From contig NZ_JAHFZG010000008.1 in the NCBI RefSeq assembly GCF_018619475.1, positions 1-64,000 of the forward strand: DNA of 64,000 bases, in the 5' to 3' direction. Source of the DNA: Rhodomicrobium sp. Az07. Lineage in GTDB: Bacteria; Pseudomonadota; Alphaproteobacteria; Rhizobiales; Rhodomicrobiaceae. The translations under genes were made by a program, and so were the position numbers. The notes beneath the pieces are model-generated. The model was not told the origin of the DNA, did not search any database, and saw only the letters and a list, made by a program, of their open reading frames with translations. This document shows, piece by piece, positions 18,166-26,737 of the stretch; positions within the stretch are counted from its first letter, which is position 1; every line of letters begins with the position of its first letter.

Positions 18166-18508
18166 CGTCTTTTCCTTTGTTGTCTTCAGTAGTCATCCCA
18201 GCTTCGTCTTCTTCAGAAACGAGCTGGAAATCCCCGCCCCCAATCTCCAGCGCCGCGCCTTCTACAAGCGCTATCGCCACGGACTTCCGAGCCTGCGCCA
18301 GAATGCGCGAAAACGTGGAGCGCGAAATGCCCATGAGCGCGGCGGCAGACTCGTGATCGAGCCCCTTGCCGTCCGCGAGGGAGAGAGCTTCAAGTTCTTC
18401 ATCCTTGATGGCGACGATCTGAAGCTGACGTAAGGGAACGCCTTGCGGCTTGTAGAACCTCACCGCAGGATTGATCCTGATTCGTCTGCATTTTCTAGGT
18501 CTTGCCAT
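18149..18508 (-). CDS. DUF134 helix-turn-helix regulator
   Basis: A 119-residue DUF134 protein, a sigma-region-4-like DNA-binding family. It has MARPRKCRRI at the start, the VPLRQLQIVAIKDEELEALSLAD segment and a clear helix-turn-helix SAAALMGISRSTFSRILAQAR at about 55-75. It heads the NifX/MinD operon. A perfect inverted repeat lies 16 bp before its start codon, so autoregulation is likely. No strong Shine-Dalgarno is seen. The ligand or signal is unknown. Confidence 0.85.
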   Translation of the reverse strand: MARPRKCRRIRINPAVRFYKPQGVPLRQLQIVAIKDEELEALSLADGKGLDHESAAALMGISRSTFSRILAQARKSVAIALVEGAALEIGGGDFQLVSEEDEAGMTTEDNKGKDDADNG

Positions 18509-18523
18509 AAGCGGACGCCACTT

Positions 18524-18549
18524 TTGTTATGAGCGGGTTCTCATAACAA
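18524..18549. promoter_or_regulatory. probable DUF134 operator (inverted repeat)
   Basis: TTGTTATGAG-N6-CTCATAACAA is a perfect 10-bp inverted repeat just upstream of DUF134 and between it and divergent sufA. A second palindrome, TGCACG-TG-CGTGCA, lies at 18584-18597 in the same spacer. Confidence 0.6.
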
Positions 18550-18728
18550 TGGTCTGCATCGCGCTCCGCGTCAAGCGTTTTTATGCACGTGCGTGCAAAA
18601 GCGGTGTAAGGCCGGTCGGCCCGACGAATTCGGAGAGTCGCTTTCCGCTGAAATTATGCGGACGAGGATGTATTTGTGTTCCCGGCGGTCGATGCCATAT
18701 TCCACAGGTAAGAAAAGGGAGGCGACAC

Positions 18729-19094
18729 TTGGGGTCTTTCGGAAAAGTCATCACGCTGACCGATGCGGCGGCGGAGCGCCTGAAGGTAATCATGGGACGA
18801 TCCGAAATGCCGGTCGTCGGGCTTCGCGTGGGCGTGAAAAAGGGCGGCTGCGCTGGCATGGAATACACGATGGAGTATGCCTCCGAGACGCGTCCTCTCG
18901 AAGAGGTGGTCGAGGATAAGGGCGTGCGCATCCTCATCGAACCCTCCGCGATTCTCTATCTGCTCGGCACGGAGATGGACTACAAGACCGAGAAATTCGT
19001 TTCCGGTTTTGTTTTCAAGAACCCGAATCAGACGAGCGCTTGCGGCTGCGGTGAGAGTGTCGAGATAAGTCCTGCGCGAGTTTCGGGCGAATAA
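18729..19094 (+). CDS. sufA: iron-sulfur cluster carrier, HesB/IscA/SufA family
   Basis: A 121-residue A-type Fe-S carrier. The three conserved cysteines are in KKGGCAGMEY and in ACGCGES near the C-terminus. The start is TTG at 18729, chosen because GGGAGG lies 8 bases upstream and the domain begins at ITLTDAAAERL; the frame further upstream carries non-homologous sequence. It stands alone without other suf or isc genes and is divergent from the NifX/MinD operon, which hints at shared Fe-S duty. SufA rather than IscA or ErpA is a guess. Confidence 0.85.
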   Translation: MGSFGKVITLTDAAAERLKVIMGRSEMPVVGLRVGVKKGGCAGMEYTMEYASETRPLEEVVEDKGVRILIEPSAILYLLGTEMDYKTEKFVSGFVFKNPNQTSACGCGESVEISPARVSGE

Positions 19095-19344
19095 TTCGAT
19101 TGACGTCGGCGTTCCGCGCGCGTCCGACCTGCCCCGCAGGCCCGCGACGGAGACTACATGCGTCCGGCGCTCCGGTTTTGAGCGTGTACGGCGAAGCGCC
19201 GCGCCAAGGCGACGGGCTTTCGAGATCGAGCGCTCCATCAAACAGCGCCGGGCCGTAAATCAGAAGCGGCACGACGCTGTTAGCAGGTCTGGAGCAGGCG
19301 ATATGCCTAACCGTCAGACCCGGCCGAAATCTCCTACGTCCGCA

Positions 19345-21624
19345 TCAGAAGTCGATCTTCGTGCTGACCAGGGCGGTGCGACCGGTTTCATAGAGGGGCC
19401 GTACCACGCCGGTGCCGTATTCCAGACCGTAGGTGCCGCGGGCGGCATAAGTCGCGTCGAAGATATTTTTCACCTCGCCGCGCAGCGTCAATGACGAGAG
19501 CGACGGTGGGCGATACTCGACAAAGGCGTTGGCGACTTCGTAGCCTTCAATCTTGCCGATGCCGGTCACGGGATTCAGTAGCTTGTCGTAGTCGAAGACG
19601 ATCTCGACATCGGCCCCGACTGTCAGATTCCACTGTGTGAAGGTATGCGCCACCTCAAATGTCAGCACGTCTCCGATGGGGGCAGTAAGATACTGGCCGA
19701 GATAAGTGTTAGCCGGCTGCCCATCGATTTCCGCGTCCGTGCGCGCGAAACGCACGCGCGCGAAGCCGTCGCCCCAATTATAGGCGGCGCTGAGATTGAA
19801 GCCTCGCGTTTGCACGTCGAAGGCGCGTAACGCCAAAGTAACGGGTTTGTATAGAGGCACACGCGCATTGTCGATTTCGGTCTGGAACACACCAGCTTCG
19901 AACCGGAAAGCTTCATATGGAACGACGAATCCCGCAGTGTAGTTGTCGGACGTGACAGACTTCGGCCCGTCACCGTAATTCCAGGCCGGGTTCTGGACAT
20001 AGTTTTCAGCAAGTGGCACGCCCGCCCAGACATGCGAATAACCGGCCTTGGCAATAAGGAAACTGGTCAACTCGTATTCGCCCGAGACATTGCCGCTGAG
20101 GCCCTGGTCGCTCGAACTGAAGCCGTTGACGCCCTCGAAGTTCTGGTAGTCTCCGCGCATGCCGAAGGAGAGCTTCGTGCGCTCCAAAGGCGTCAGCCTT
20201 GCCTGGGCATAGGCGCCTAAATTGTTTGCCTTCTCTGCTGTTCGATAAGTGCGGTCGATGTATTCCGCGCCGTCTCGATAGAAATCGACGCCCGTAACGA
20301 CGTCGCCGATGGAAAGGGCGAACTTGTTTTCCATTTTTCCGTTGAAGCTGTCGGTGATGCCCTCGCTGGTATAGCTGTATGTATCGAGGGTGGCGCCGGT
20401 ATACTGGTCCACCGCGGCTTTCGAGCGGTTGTAGGCCAGCACGAACTTCGGATCCCACCAGCCCACAGGGGATGTGTCGGTATAAGTGAAGACCGTATTC
20501 TGCCGATCGAGTGTGTAGGGACGCACAGGCGGCGTCGCTGTTCCGCTGATGATCTGCAAGGCATTTGCCCGGAATGGACGCGTGGCGTCGTCGCGCAACT
20601 GCTCGTGACTGATCTCGAAGCGGTGGCCGTCAGTGCTCTGATAGGCAAACTTGCCGAGCCCGCTCACAAAGTTCGTCTCTGTCCCGAGCACCTCCTGACC
20701 GTTGCCGGAAGTGAACTCACTGCCTTTGGCGAAGTTGAAGGAGCCGAGCGCCTCGAAACCGTTCTGACGGCCGTAGACAGCGAGATTATTGGTCGAAGTA
20801 TTGCTGTTGAAATTGTAAGTCGTCTTCAGGAAACCGCCGAGGCCATCCTTGGCAAGGAGATCGGCCACGTCTTTGGTCTCGTAAGCGATAGCGCCTCCAA
20901 GCGCGCCGGGGCCCGCATCGGCGGGAGCCACGCCCGCATCGACGCGCACGGCCTTGAGGAGGCTCGGATCGATAATCGTCGTCGCATTGTGGTGGAAGAC
21001 CTTGTTGTTCTGGCGCGAGCCGTCGATCGAGACGGCGAGATTGGTTTCCTCGATACCCTGCACATAGACCTTCTGGGACATTGGCAGCGAGGAGCCGACG
21101 GTAATGCGCGGCTCTCCGCGGAACACGGCTCTGATGTCGTTCGCGTTGCGACGTTCGAGATCCGCGCTCGTAACGTTGACCTCGCTGACGCCGCCTCGCC
21201 CGATACCGTCTCCCGCGCCCCTGACGTCTATCGTATCGAGAGCGATGCCTTCGCCGGGCGCGAGACCGCCGTCGCCTCCGCCCGCGTCACCGCCCTGCGC
21301 CTCGATCGCGACCGTGCGCGAACCCGTGAAGCGATAGTTCAGGCCCGAACCGGCGAGGATCGCCCTGAGCGCCGTCTCGGCTGAATACTGGCCGCTCACC
21401 GCCTGCGAGGTTCCGCCGATCGCGCCCGCACCCGGACGCACCACCTGGATTCCGGTCGCCGCCGTGAAATCGGCTAGGGCCGAGAGACGCCGTTTTGCTG
21501 GAATATTGAAGTCGTAGGTCGCATTCGCCTGCGCCGACGCCTGATGAATATCGGCAACGAAAAGCGACAACGCGCACATCGATACACCGCAGCTCAACGC
21601 TGCGGCCCTCACGTATTTCTGCAT
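19345..21624 (-). CDS. TonB-dependent receptor with N-terminal STN domain
   Basis: A 759-residue outer-membrane receptor. The signal peptide (LSCGVSMCALSLFVADIHQASA) is followed by an STN signalling domain (FNIPAKRRLSALADFTAATGIQVV) for transmembrane signalling to FecR. A plug domain (AVFRGEPRITVG, VYVQGIEETNLAVSIDG) and a 22-strand-type barrel ending in aromatic Phe (TKIDF) follow. The ligand, siderophore or haem, is not evident, although the nearby ABC importer favours a ferric siderophore. ATG at 21624 is chosen; GTG at 21645 adds seven residues. It lies downstream of fecR. Confidence 0.9.
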   Translation of the reverse strand: MQKYVRAAALSCGVSMCALSLFVADIHQASAQANATYDFNIPAKRRLSALADFTAATGIQVVRPGAGAIGGTSQAVSGQYSAETALRAILAGSGLNYRFTGSRTVAIEAQGGDAGGGDGGLAPGEGIALDTIDVRGAGDGIGRGGVSEVNVTSADLERRNANDIRAVFRGEPRITVGSSLPMSQKVYVQGIEETNLAVSIDGSRQNNKVFHHNATTIIDPSLLKAVRVDAGVAPADAGPGALGGAIAYETKDVADLLAKDGLGGFLKTTYNFNSNTSTNNLAVYGRQNGFEALGSFNFAKGSEFTSGNGQEVLGTETNFVSGLGKFAYQSTDGHRFEISHEQLRDDATRPFRANALQIISGTATPPVRPYTLDRQNTVFTYTDTSPVGWWDPKFVLAYNRSKAAVDQYTGATLDTYSYTSEGITDSFNGKMENKFALSIGDVVTGVDFYRDGAEYIDRTYRTAEKANNLGAYAQARLTPLERTKLSFGMRGDYQNFEGVNGFSSSDQGLSGNVSGEYELTSFLIAKAGYSHVWAGVPLAENYVQNPAWNYGDGPKSVTSDNYTAGFVVPYEAFRFEAGVFQTEIDNARVPLYKPVTLALRAFDVQTRGFNLSAAYNWGDGFARVRFARTDAEIDGQPANTYLGQYLTAPIGDVLTFEVAHTFTQWNLTVGADVEIVFDYDKLLNPVTGIGKIEGYEVANAFVEYRPPSLSSLTLRGEVKNIFDATYAARGTYGLEYGTGVVRPLYETGRTALVSTKIDF

Positions 21625-21724
21625 AGTTTGATGCCCCACACCCACACTCGGGGCACGCGTCCGGCGGCCCCACCCAGATGTTCAACGGGCAGGAGGGGCA
21701 AACCCCGCAAAAAAACTGAAATTT

Positions 21725-22714
21725 TCAGCGATAGATCAGCGTGGCGAAACCTGGAACGGATAGTATCTTGAGTTTTAGCGCGCTTTGCAGCGCCTCCAGC
21801 ACGGCGCCTGGGTCGTCGGCGCGGAAAGTGCCGGAGAGCGTGAGATGCTTTAGCGCCGGATTGGCGAACACCACGCGGCCCGGTGCCATTTTGCCCAGTT
21901 CTTCGACGACGTGCGAGAGTGGGACTCGGTCAAGGATGATCAATCCCCGACGCCAGGCCATTGCCTGCTCGGGATCGACTGCCACCGGGGAGCCTAGACT
22001 CCCGTTCTGAAGCGCGACGCTCTGCCACGCCGCCAGCCGAACCGGCCCGCGCGCAACTTCGACATCGGACACGGCGACCTCGCCGCGTTCGACTGTGACG
22101 ACACCGGCCTCGCGGTCGACCCCGAAGGCGGTGCCGAGCACCCGCGAATCGACGCGCCCGGCATGGACGGCGAAAGGACGCGCGGCATCCGCGACCACAT
22201 CAAACCAGACCCGGCCGCGTAGCAGGGTGATCTCGCGGAGTTCCCCGCCCATGCGGCTGTTTAGCGCTGTATCGCCGTCAAGAAAGGCCGTCGTGCCATC
22301 GGCGAGTCGCACTTCACGCCGTTCGCCGGGACGCGTCGCGACATCGGCGAAAGCACGGTCGAGCATGCCGGTATCGCGCCAAACCGCGACACCGCCTGCC
22401 AGCGCCACGGTGACGATGGCGGCAGCGGCGAACCTGAAGCCTCCGGTCAGCCATCCACGCGGTTGCAGCGCTGGACGGTCGGTGACACGATGCCAGCCGG
22501 TTGCAGCAAGCTGCGCTGCGGGGCGGTCGAGCGCATCCCACAGTTCGGAGACCTCGCGCATCGCATCATGATGGGCAGGATCGGCCATGAGCCAAGCCCG
22601 GTAGGTGCGTCGCGTCTCTTCAGAGGCGAGTGGGTTATTGAGGCGTACGAACCATTCGGTTGCCTCGCGCGAAGCCCGCTTGCGGTCGTCGCTGTGGTCG
22701 GATGCGGATTCCAT
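21725..22714 (-). CDS. fecR: FecR-type anti-sigma/sigma-regulator
   Basis: A protein of about 329 residues with an N-terminal FecR N-domain (ATEWFVRLNNP, RRTYRAWLMADPAHHDAM), a single membrane segment (FAAAAIVTVALAGGVAVW) and the periplasmic FecR domain (RPGERREVRLADGTTAFLDGDT, ADAARPFAVHAG). It ends in a short STN-like region (MAPGRVVFANPAL). FecR relays ligand binding at the receptor to the ECF sigma factor. ATG at 22714 is used; TTG at 22720 is possible. Confidence 0.92.
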   Translation of the reverse strand: MESASDHSDDRKRASREATEWFVRLNNPLASEETRRTYRAWLMADPAHHDAMREVSELWDALDRPAAQLAATGWHRVTDRPALQPRGWLTGGFRFAAAAIVTVALAGGVAVWRDTGMLDRAFADVATRPGERREVRLADGTTAFLDGDTALNSRMGGELREITLLRGRVWFDVVADAARPFAVHAGRVDSRVLGTAFGVDREAGVVTVERGEVAVSDVEVARGPVRLAAWQSVALQNGSLGSPVAVDPEQAMAWRRGLIILDRVPLSHVVEELGKMAPGRVVFANPALKHLTLSGTFRADDPGAVLEALQSALKLKILSVPGFATLIYR

Positions 22715-22943
22715 CTCCAAGCATTCACTCTCGCAAAGCGTCCACTCTTAAAGCACCGCCCCACTTTATATATATCTTCATGCAGACTGAAACCTGGTGT
22801 TCAGGCCAGTCGATGCCGGGTGGAAGGGTTGGCCCGTTCTGCGGCATGCACTCTCTTTCTTGCAAACAACATCGAGCTGCGGAAGCATAGCCAACGAGAG
22901 CGGGGAGCGCTCGCACTAAGTTCACAATAAAGCCAGCGTCGCC

Positions 22944-23465
22944 TCAGGTTTTTTCGCGCCGTCGCTTCCAGTTGCGACAGAATTCGAGGGCGGAGATCAT
23001 TTCCTTCTCGACGGTAGAGACCGAAATGCCCAAGGCGCGGGCAATCTGGGGATAGGTCATGCCGTCGATCTTGCTAAGAAGCAAGATGCGCTGGGTGCGA
23101 CGTGGCAGCGTCTCGAGCGCGCGCATCAGCGCATGGAACTCCATCCGGCTCGCAACCGCGTCCTCCGGACAAACCTCACCGGCCTGCACCTGCTCGCTCG
23201 ACACGCTCTCGGCATAGGACGCGCGTACCTTCTCAGCCCGCACGGCATCGAGCGCAAGATTGCGTGCCGTCGTGACTACCAGACCGACATCACGGCCTCG
23301 TACATCGCGATTCATGAGCTTGAGAAAGGTGTCGTGAACGACATCCTCCGCCGTGTGTGCATTACCTGTGATACGCCGGACCAGCCGCTGTAGCCGACCT
23401 TGTTCGGCCCCGAAGATGTTGACCAGTTCCGTAGCAGACGGCGTGGCCCTTTCATCGTTCCCCAT
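22944..23465 (-). CDS. fecI: FecI-like ECF sigma factor
   Basis: A protein of about 173 residues. Region 2 (RLVRRITGNAHTAEDVVHDTFLKLM) and region 4 (LPRRTQRILLLSKIDGMTYPQIARALGISVSTVEKEM) are clear, in FecI form. ATG at 23465 has GGAG at proper spacing; ATG at 23492 has none. A 230-bp gap without a recognised gene separates it from fecR, more than usual. It probably activates the receptor gene under iron limitation. Confidence 0.9.
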   Translation of the reverse strand: MGNDERATPSATELVNIFGAEQGRLQRLVRRITGNAHTAEDVVHDTFLKLMNRDVRGRDVGLVVTTARNLALDAVRAEKVRASYAESVSSEQVQAGEVCPEDAVASRMEFHALMRALETLPRRTQRILLLSKIDGMTYPQIARALGISVSTVEKEMISALEFCRNWKRRREKT

Positions 23466-23880
23466 CAGCCGCTCCGGATACACAGCATCCATAAGAATAG
23501 GATAACCAGCTTTATTTATAGTGGTTCTAAGCTGTAGGTTTCATGCTCTATCCATTAACAGCACTCTTCCAGATATCTGTCAACGCCAGCTCGGCATTGC
23601 TTATCCTAATGTATTTCAAACACTTATGATCGAAAACGTTTGAAAGAGAGAAAAACAGACGAAGGAATGCTACGACCTGATAGCAAAGTCCTACTTTGAA
23701 GTGTAGTTATCTACCGTTGCAACCTGATTTAAGCACGATATTGGCGGAAAATAATTCGACAATCGTTTAATTATTCTAAGTCTATGTTGATTTTTTACTT
23801 TAAGATAGCTGGCGCTTCAGTTTTGAGCGTGTTAAGGCATTGCGCCCTTTCGCAAGACGGACAAAAAAAGGACGCGTGCC
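23466..23880. promoter_or_regulatory. AT-rich divergent control region of the iron-uptake genes
   Basis: This 415-bp gap between fecI and the siderophore ABC operon is clearly more AT-rich than its surroundings. It must contain both divergent promoters. Fragments such as GGTTCTAAG (near 23523) and ATTCTAAG (near 23773) recall halves of iron-control boxes (Irr/Fur type), but no full consensus site is clear. Confidence 0.4.
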
Positions 23881-24813
23881 GTGCTAGCCAAAACCCTTCG
23901 TCATGCCGCGCTGGTGCTGGCATTCGCATTGCCGGTTTCGATCTCGTCGGCGGGTGCGCGGGCCGAATTCGTCATCGAGCACGCGCAAGGCCGCACCGTG
24001 CTGCCGAAGAAGCCCGATAAGGTGCTCGTTCTCGACATCAACACGCTCGACATCGCTGACGCGCTCGGGGCGCAGCCCGCCGGTGTGCTGGGGTCGAACC
24101 TTCCGCCATGGCTCAGGAAATATGCCGCTCCGAGATACGCCCGAATGGGCACTTTGTTTGAGCCGGATCTTGAAGCCATCAACGCTGCGAGCGCCGACCT
24201 CGCCATTGTCGGAATGCGCTCGCGCGGCAAGCTGAAAGATGTGGCAGCGCTCGTGCCCGCCATCGATCTCTCGTTCGATCAGGATAAAATCGTGGAGAGC
24301 GTGAAGGCCAACATCACGAAGGTCGGCGCGATTTTCGGCAAGGAGGCGGAGGCGGCGCGCCTCGTGGCCGATCTTGACGCGAGGGTGGCGAAGCTCAGGG
24401 ATAGCGCAGCCGGTGCGGGAACGGCGCTTATCCTCGTTGTGAATGGCGGCAAGGTCGGTGCGTACGGGCCGACGTCGCGCATCGGCTGGCTGCACCGCGA
24501 ACTCGGCTTCAAGACGGTCGAAAGCAGGATCGACGACCGCTTCCATGGCGGCGACGTGGTTTCGTTCGAGTACATCCTTGATAAAAATCCCGACTGGATC
24601 TTCGTGATCGACCGGGATGCGGCTGTCGGGACCGCTAAAACGGGCGGTGCGGCGGCTGCCGTGCTCGACAATGAACTCGTCCGTCAGACGAGCGCCGCGA
24701 AACTCGGCCGCATCGTGTACCTTGACCCCGCTGCCGCCTATATCGCGCCGGGAGGTTATACCGCGCTCACGATTTTGACCGGGCAGATCCAGGCCACGCT
24801 GGACCGGAAATAA
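23881..24813 (+). CDS. siderophore ABC transporter substrate-binding protein
   Basis: A 310-residue periplasmic binding protein of the FatB/CeuE/YclQ group. The signal peptide (LVLAFALPVSISSAGARA) precedes FVIEHAQGRTVLPKKPDKVLVLD, DLEAINAASADLAIVG, GAYGPTSRIGW and DKNPDWIFVIDRD, a pattern of catecholate-siderophore binders. The start is GTG at 23881 with AAAGGAC upstream. It is first in a four-gene operon. Confidence 0.88.
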   Translation: MLAKTLRHAALVLAFALPVSISSAGARAEFVIEHAQGRTVLPKKPDKVLVLDINTLDIADALGAQPAGVLGSNLPPWLRKYAAPRYARMGTLFEPDLEAINAASADLAIVGMRSRGKLKDVAALVPAIDLSFDQDKIVESVKANITKVGAIFGKEAEAARLVADLDARVAKLRDSAAGAGTALILVVNGGKVGAYGPTSRIGWLHRELGFKTVESRIDDRFHGGDVVSFEYILDKNPDWIFVIDRDAAVGTAKTGGAAAAVLDNELVRQTSAAKLGRIVYLDPAAAYIAPGGYTALTILTGQIQATLDRK

Positions 24814-24819
24814 CGCGGG

Positions 24820-25782
24820 ATGCGGGCTCTCCTTCTTGCCGTCCTCGTGATGCTGGTGCTGGCCTGCGTGAGCCTCCTCGTCGGGGTGACGCATATGCCC
24901 GTATGGGCCATGCTTTCGGGGTATGACGACGGACATGCCGCGCGCATTCTCGCGATCAGCCGCATTCCGCGCACACTGGCGCTTGTGCTCGCAGGCGCGT
25001 CCATGGCCATAGCGGGGTTGATCATGCAGATGATGATCCGCAACCGCTTCGCCGAGCCGACGACATCGGGAACGGTGGAGGCGGCGAGCCTCGGCCTGCT
25101 CGTCGTCACGATCATGGCGCCCGAACTGCCGGTGATGGGCAAAATGCTGGCGGCGGCCGCTTTCGCGCTCGCGGGAACGCTGCTCTTCGTTCAACTGCTG
25201 CGCCTCGTGCCGCTGCGTGACCCGCTGATGGTGCCGCTTCTCGGCATCATGCTGGGCGGCGTGATCCACGCGGTCGCAACCTTCATCGCCTACCGTTTCG
25301 ATCTGCTGCAATCGCTGCTGGCCTGGACCATGGGCGATTTTTCGGGCGTGCTGCGCGGGCGATATGAATTGTTGTGGGTCGGCGGGCTGCTTGCCGCTGT
25401 CGCATGGATCGCTGCCGACCGGTTCACGGTGGCGGGGCTCGGGCGCGACTTCACCACCAATCTCGGCCTCAACTACAAGCGCGTTCTGGCGCTCGGCCTC
25501 GTGATCGTCTCGATGGTGACGTCGGCAGTTATCGTGACGGTCGGCATGATCCCGTTCCTCGGTCTCATCGTGCCGAACGTCGTGAGCCTCACCGTGGGGG
25601 ACAACATGCGCCGCGCGGTGCCGTGGGTGGCCGTGCTGGGCGCGATCTTCGTCCTTTCCTGCGACATCCTCGGACGCATCATCCGCGCGCCCTACGAAAT
25701 CCCGCTCGGCACCGTCGTCGGTGTCGTCGGCAGTGCAATGTTCCTTTGGCTCGTCCTGCGAAAGCGCTCGCATGCTGCCTGA
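24820..25782 (+). CDS. siderophore ABC transporter permease (FecCD family, 1)
   Basis: A 320-residue FecCD/BtuC-type permease with about nine hydrophobic helices. SRIPRTLALVLAGASMAIAGLIMQ is the family's conserved stretch, and GMIPFLGLIVPNVVSL is the coupling-helix region. It starts 6 bases after the binding protein and overlaps the second permease by 11 bases. Its order matches YclN/FatD-type systems. Confidence 0.9.
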   Translation: MRALLLAVLVMLVLACVSLLVGVTHMPVWAMLSGYDDGHAARILAISRIPRTLALVLAGASMAIAGLIMQMMIRNRFAEPTTSGTVEAASLGLLVVTIMAPELPVMGKMLAAAAFALAGTLLFVQLLRLVPLRDPLMVPLLGIMLGGVIHAVATFIAYRFDLLQSLLAWTMGDFSGVLRGRYELLWVGGLLAAVAWIAADRFTVAGLGRDFTTNLGLNYKRVLALGLVIVSMVTSAVIVTVGMIPFLGLIVPNVVSLTVGDNMRRAVPWVAVLGAIFVLSCDILGRIIRAPYEIPLGTVVGVVGSAMFLWLVLRKRSHAA

Positions 25783-26737
25783 CCGGAACGCGCGGCCGCG
25801 CGCCGTCCTTTTGCTGCTCGCCGCGCTGGCGGTTGGTGCCGGCGTCGCGTTCATGACCCTGGGCGCAAAAGGCAACTGGGACTTCGTGCTGAAGTTTCGC
25901 GGCCTGAAGCTCGCGGGGCTGGTGCTCGTCGCATGGGCGATTGCACTATCCACGGTGCTGTTCCAGACCGTCACCAACAACCGCATCCTAACGCCCGCCC
26001 TCATGGGCTTCGACGCGCTCTACATCTTGATTCAGACGACCCTCGTGGCGCTGCTCGGGACGGCGGCCGTCGCCATGCTCGACCATAATTCCGTGTTCGC
26101 GCTCAACGTTGTCGCGATGGCGCTCTTTTCCGGGCTGCTGTTCCGCTGGCTTTTCGCGGGCGAGGAACGCAGCCTGCACCTGCTGGTTCTTGCCGGGATC
26201 ATTTTCGGCGTCTTTTTCAAGAGCCTCTCTTCGCTCATGCAGCGGCTGCTCGACCCGAACGAGTTCATGGTTCTACAGGACAGTTTTTTTGCGAGTTTCA
26301 ATCGCATCGATGCGACGCTGCTCGGTGTATCGGCGGCGATAATCGCCGCCGTCTCGGCCTTCGTCATCCCCATGCTGCCGCGCCTCGACGTGCTTGCGCT
26401 CGGTCGGCCGATGGCGATCAGCCTCGGGCTGAACTATCGGCGCGAGGTTTCGCTCGTCCTTGTCGCTGTGGCTCTTCTCGTCTCCGCATCCACGGCGCTC
26501 GTCGGTCCCGTCACCTTCTTCGGGCTGCTCGTTGCAAGCCTCGCGCATGCGATGGTCGGAAACGCGCGCCATGCGGTTCTCATTCCCGCCGCCGTGCTTC
26601 TGAGCGTGATTTTCCTCGTTGGCGGGCAGACGATTCTCGAACGCGTTTTCGGCTTCGACACGGCTCTGTCGGTGATCATCGAGTTCGTCGGAGGTATCGC
26701 GTTCATCATTCTCATCGTGAGAGGGGCCGTCAGATGA
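25772..26737 (+). CDS. siderophore ABC transporter permease (FecCD family, 2)
   Basis: A 321-residue second FecCD permease (YclO/FatC-like). ATG at 25772 lies within the end of the first permease gene. The family stretch is AIALSTVLFQTVTNNRILTP and the coupling region is LVGPVTFFGLLVASLAHAM. Its stop overlaps the ATPase start as ATGA, so the two permeases and the ATPase are translationally linked. Confidence 0.9.
   Translation: MLPDRNARPRAVLLLLAALAVGAGVAFMTLGAKGNWDFVLKFRGLKLAGLVLVAWAIALSTVLFQTVTNNRILTPALMGFDALYILIQTTLVALLGTAAVAMLDHNSVFALNVVAMALFSGLLFRWLFAGEERSLHLLVLAGIIFGVFFKSLSSLMQRLLDPNEFMVLQDSFFASFNRIDATLLGVSAAIIAAVSAFVIPMLPRLDVLALGRPMAISLGLNYRREVSLVLVAVALLVSASTALVGPVTFFGLLVASLAHAMVGNARHAVLIPAAVLLSVIFLVGGQTILERVFGFDTALSVIIEFVGGIAFIILIVRGAVR

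Noticed and set aside
15320-18508. Remnant of a nitrogen-fixation (nif) cluster
   Set aside because: The NifX-fold proteins, DUF134, DUF5320 and ferredoxin-MinD ATPases fit ORP-type operons; no nifHDK, nifE, nifN or nifB is present.
18471-18728. N-terminal extension of sufA from ATG 18471
   Set aside because: The added 86 residues lack homology and run through the DUF134 operator; TTG at 18729 has a strong Shine-Dalgarno.
23884-26004. 706-codon open frame antisense to the siderophore ABC genes
   Set aside because: It is a GC-rich codon-phase shadow with His/Arg/Asp-rich composition and no domain, while the plus strand encodes clear transporter proteins.
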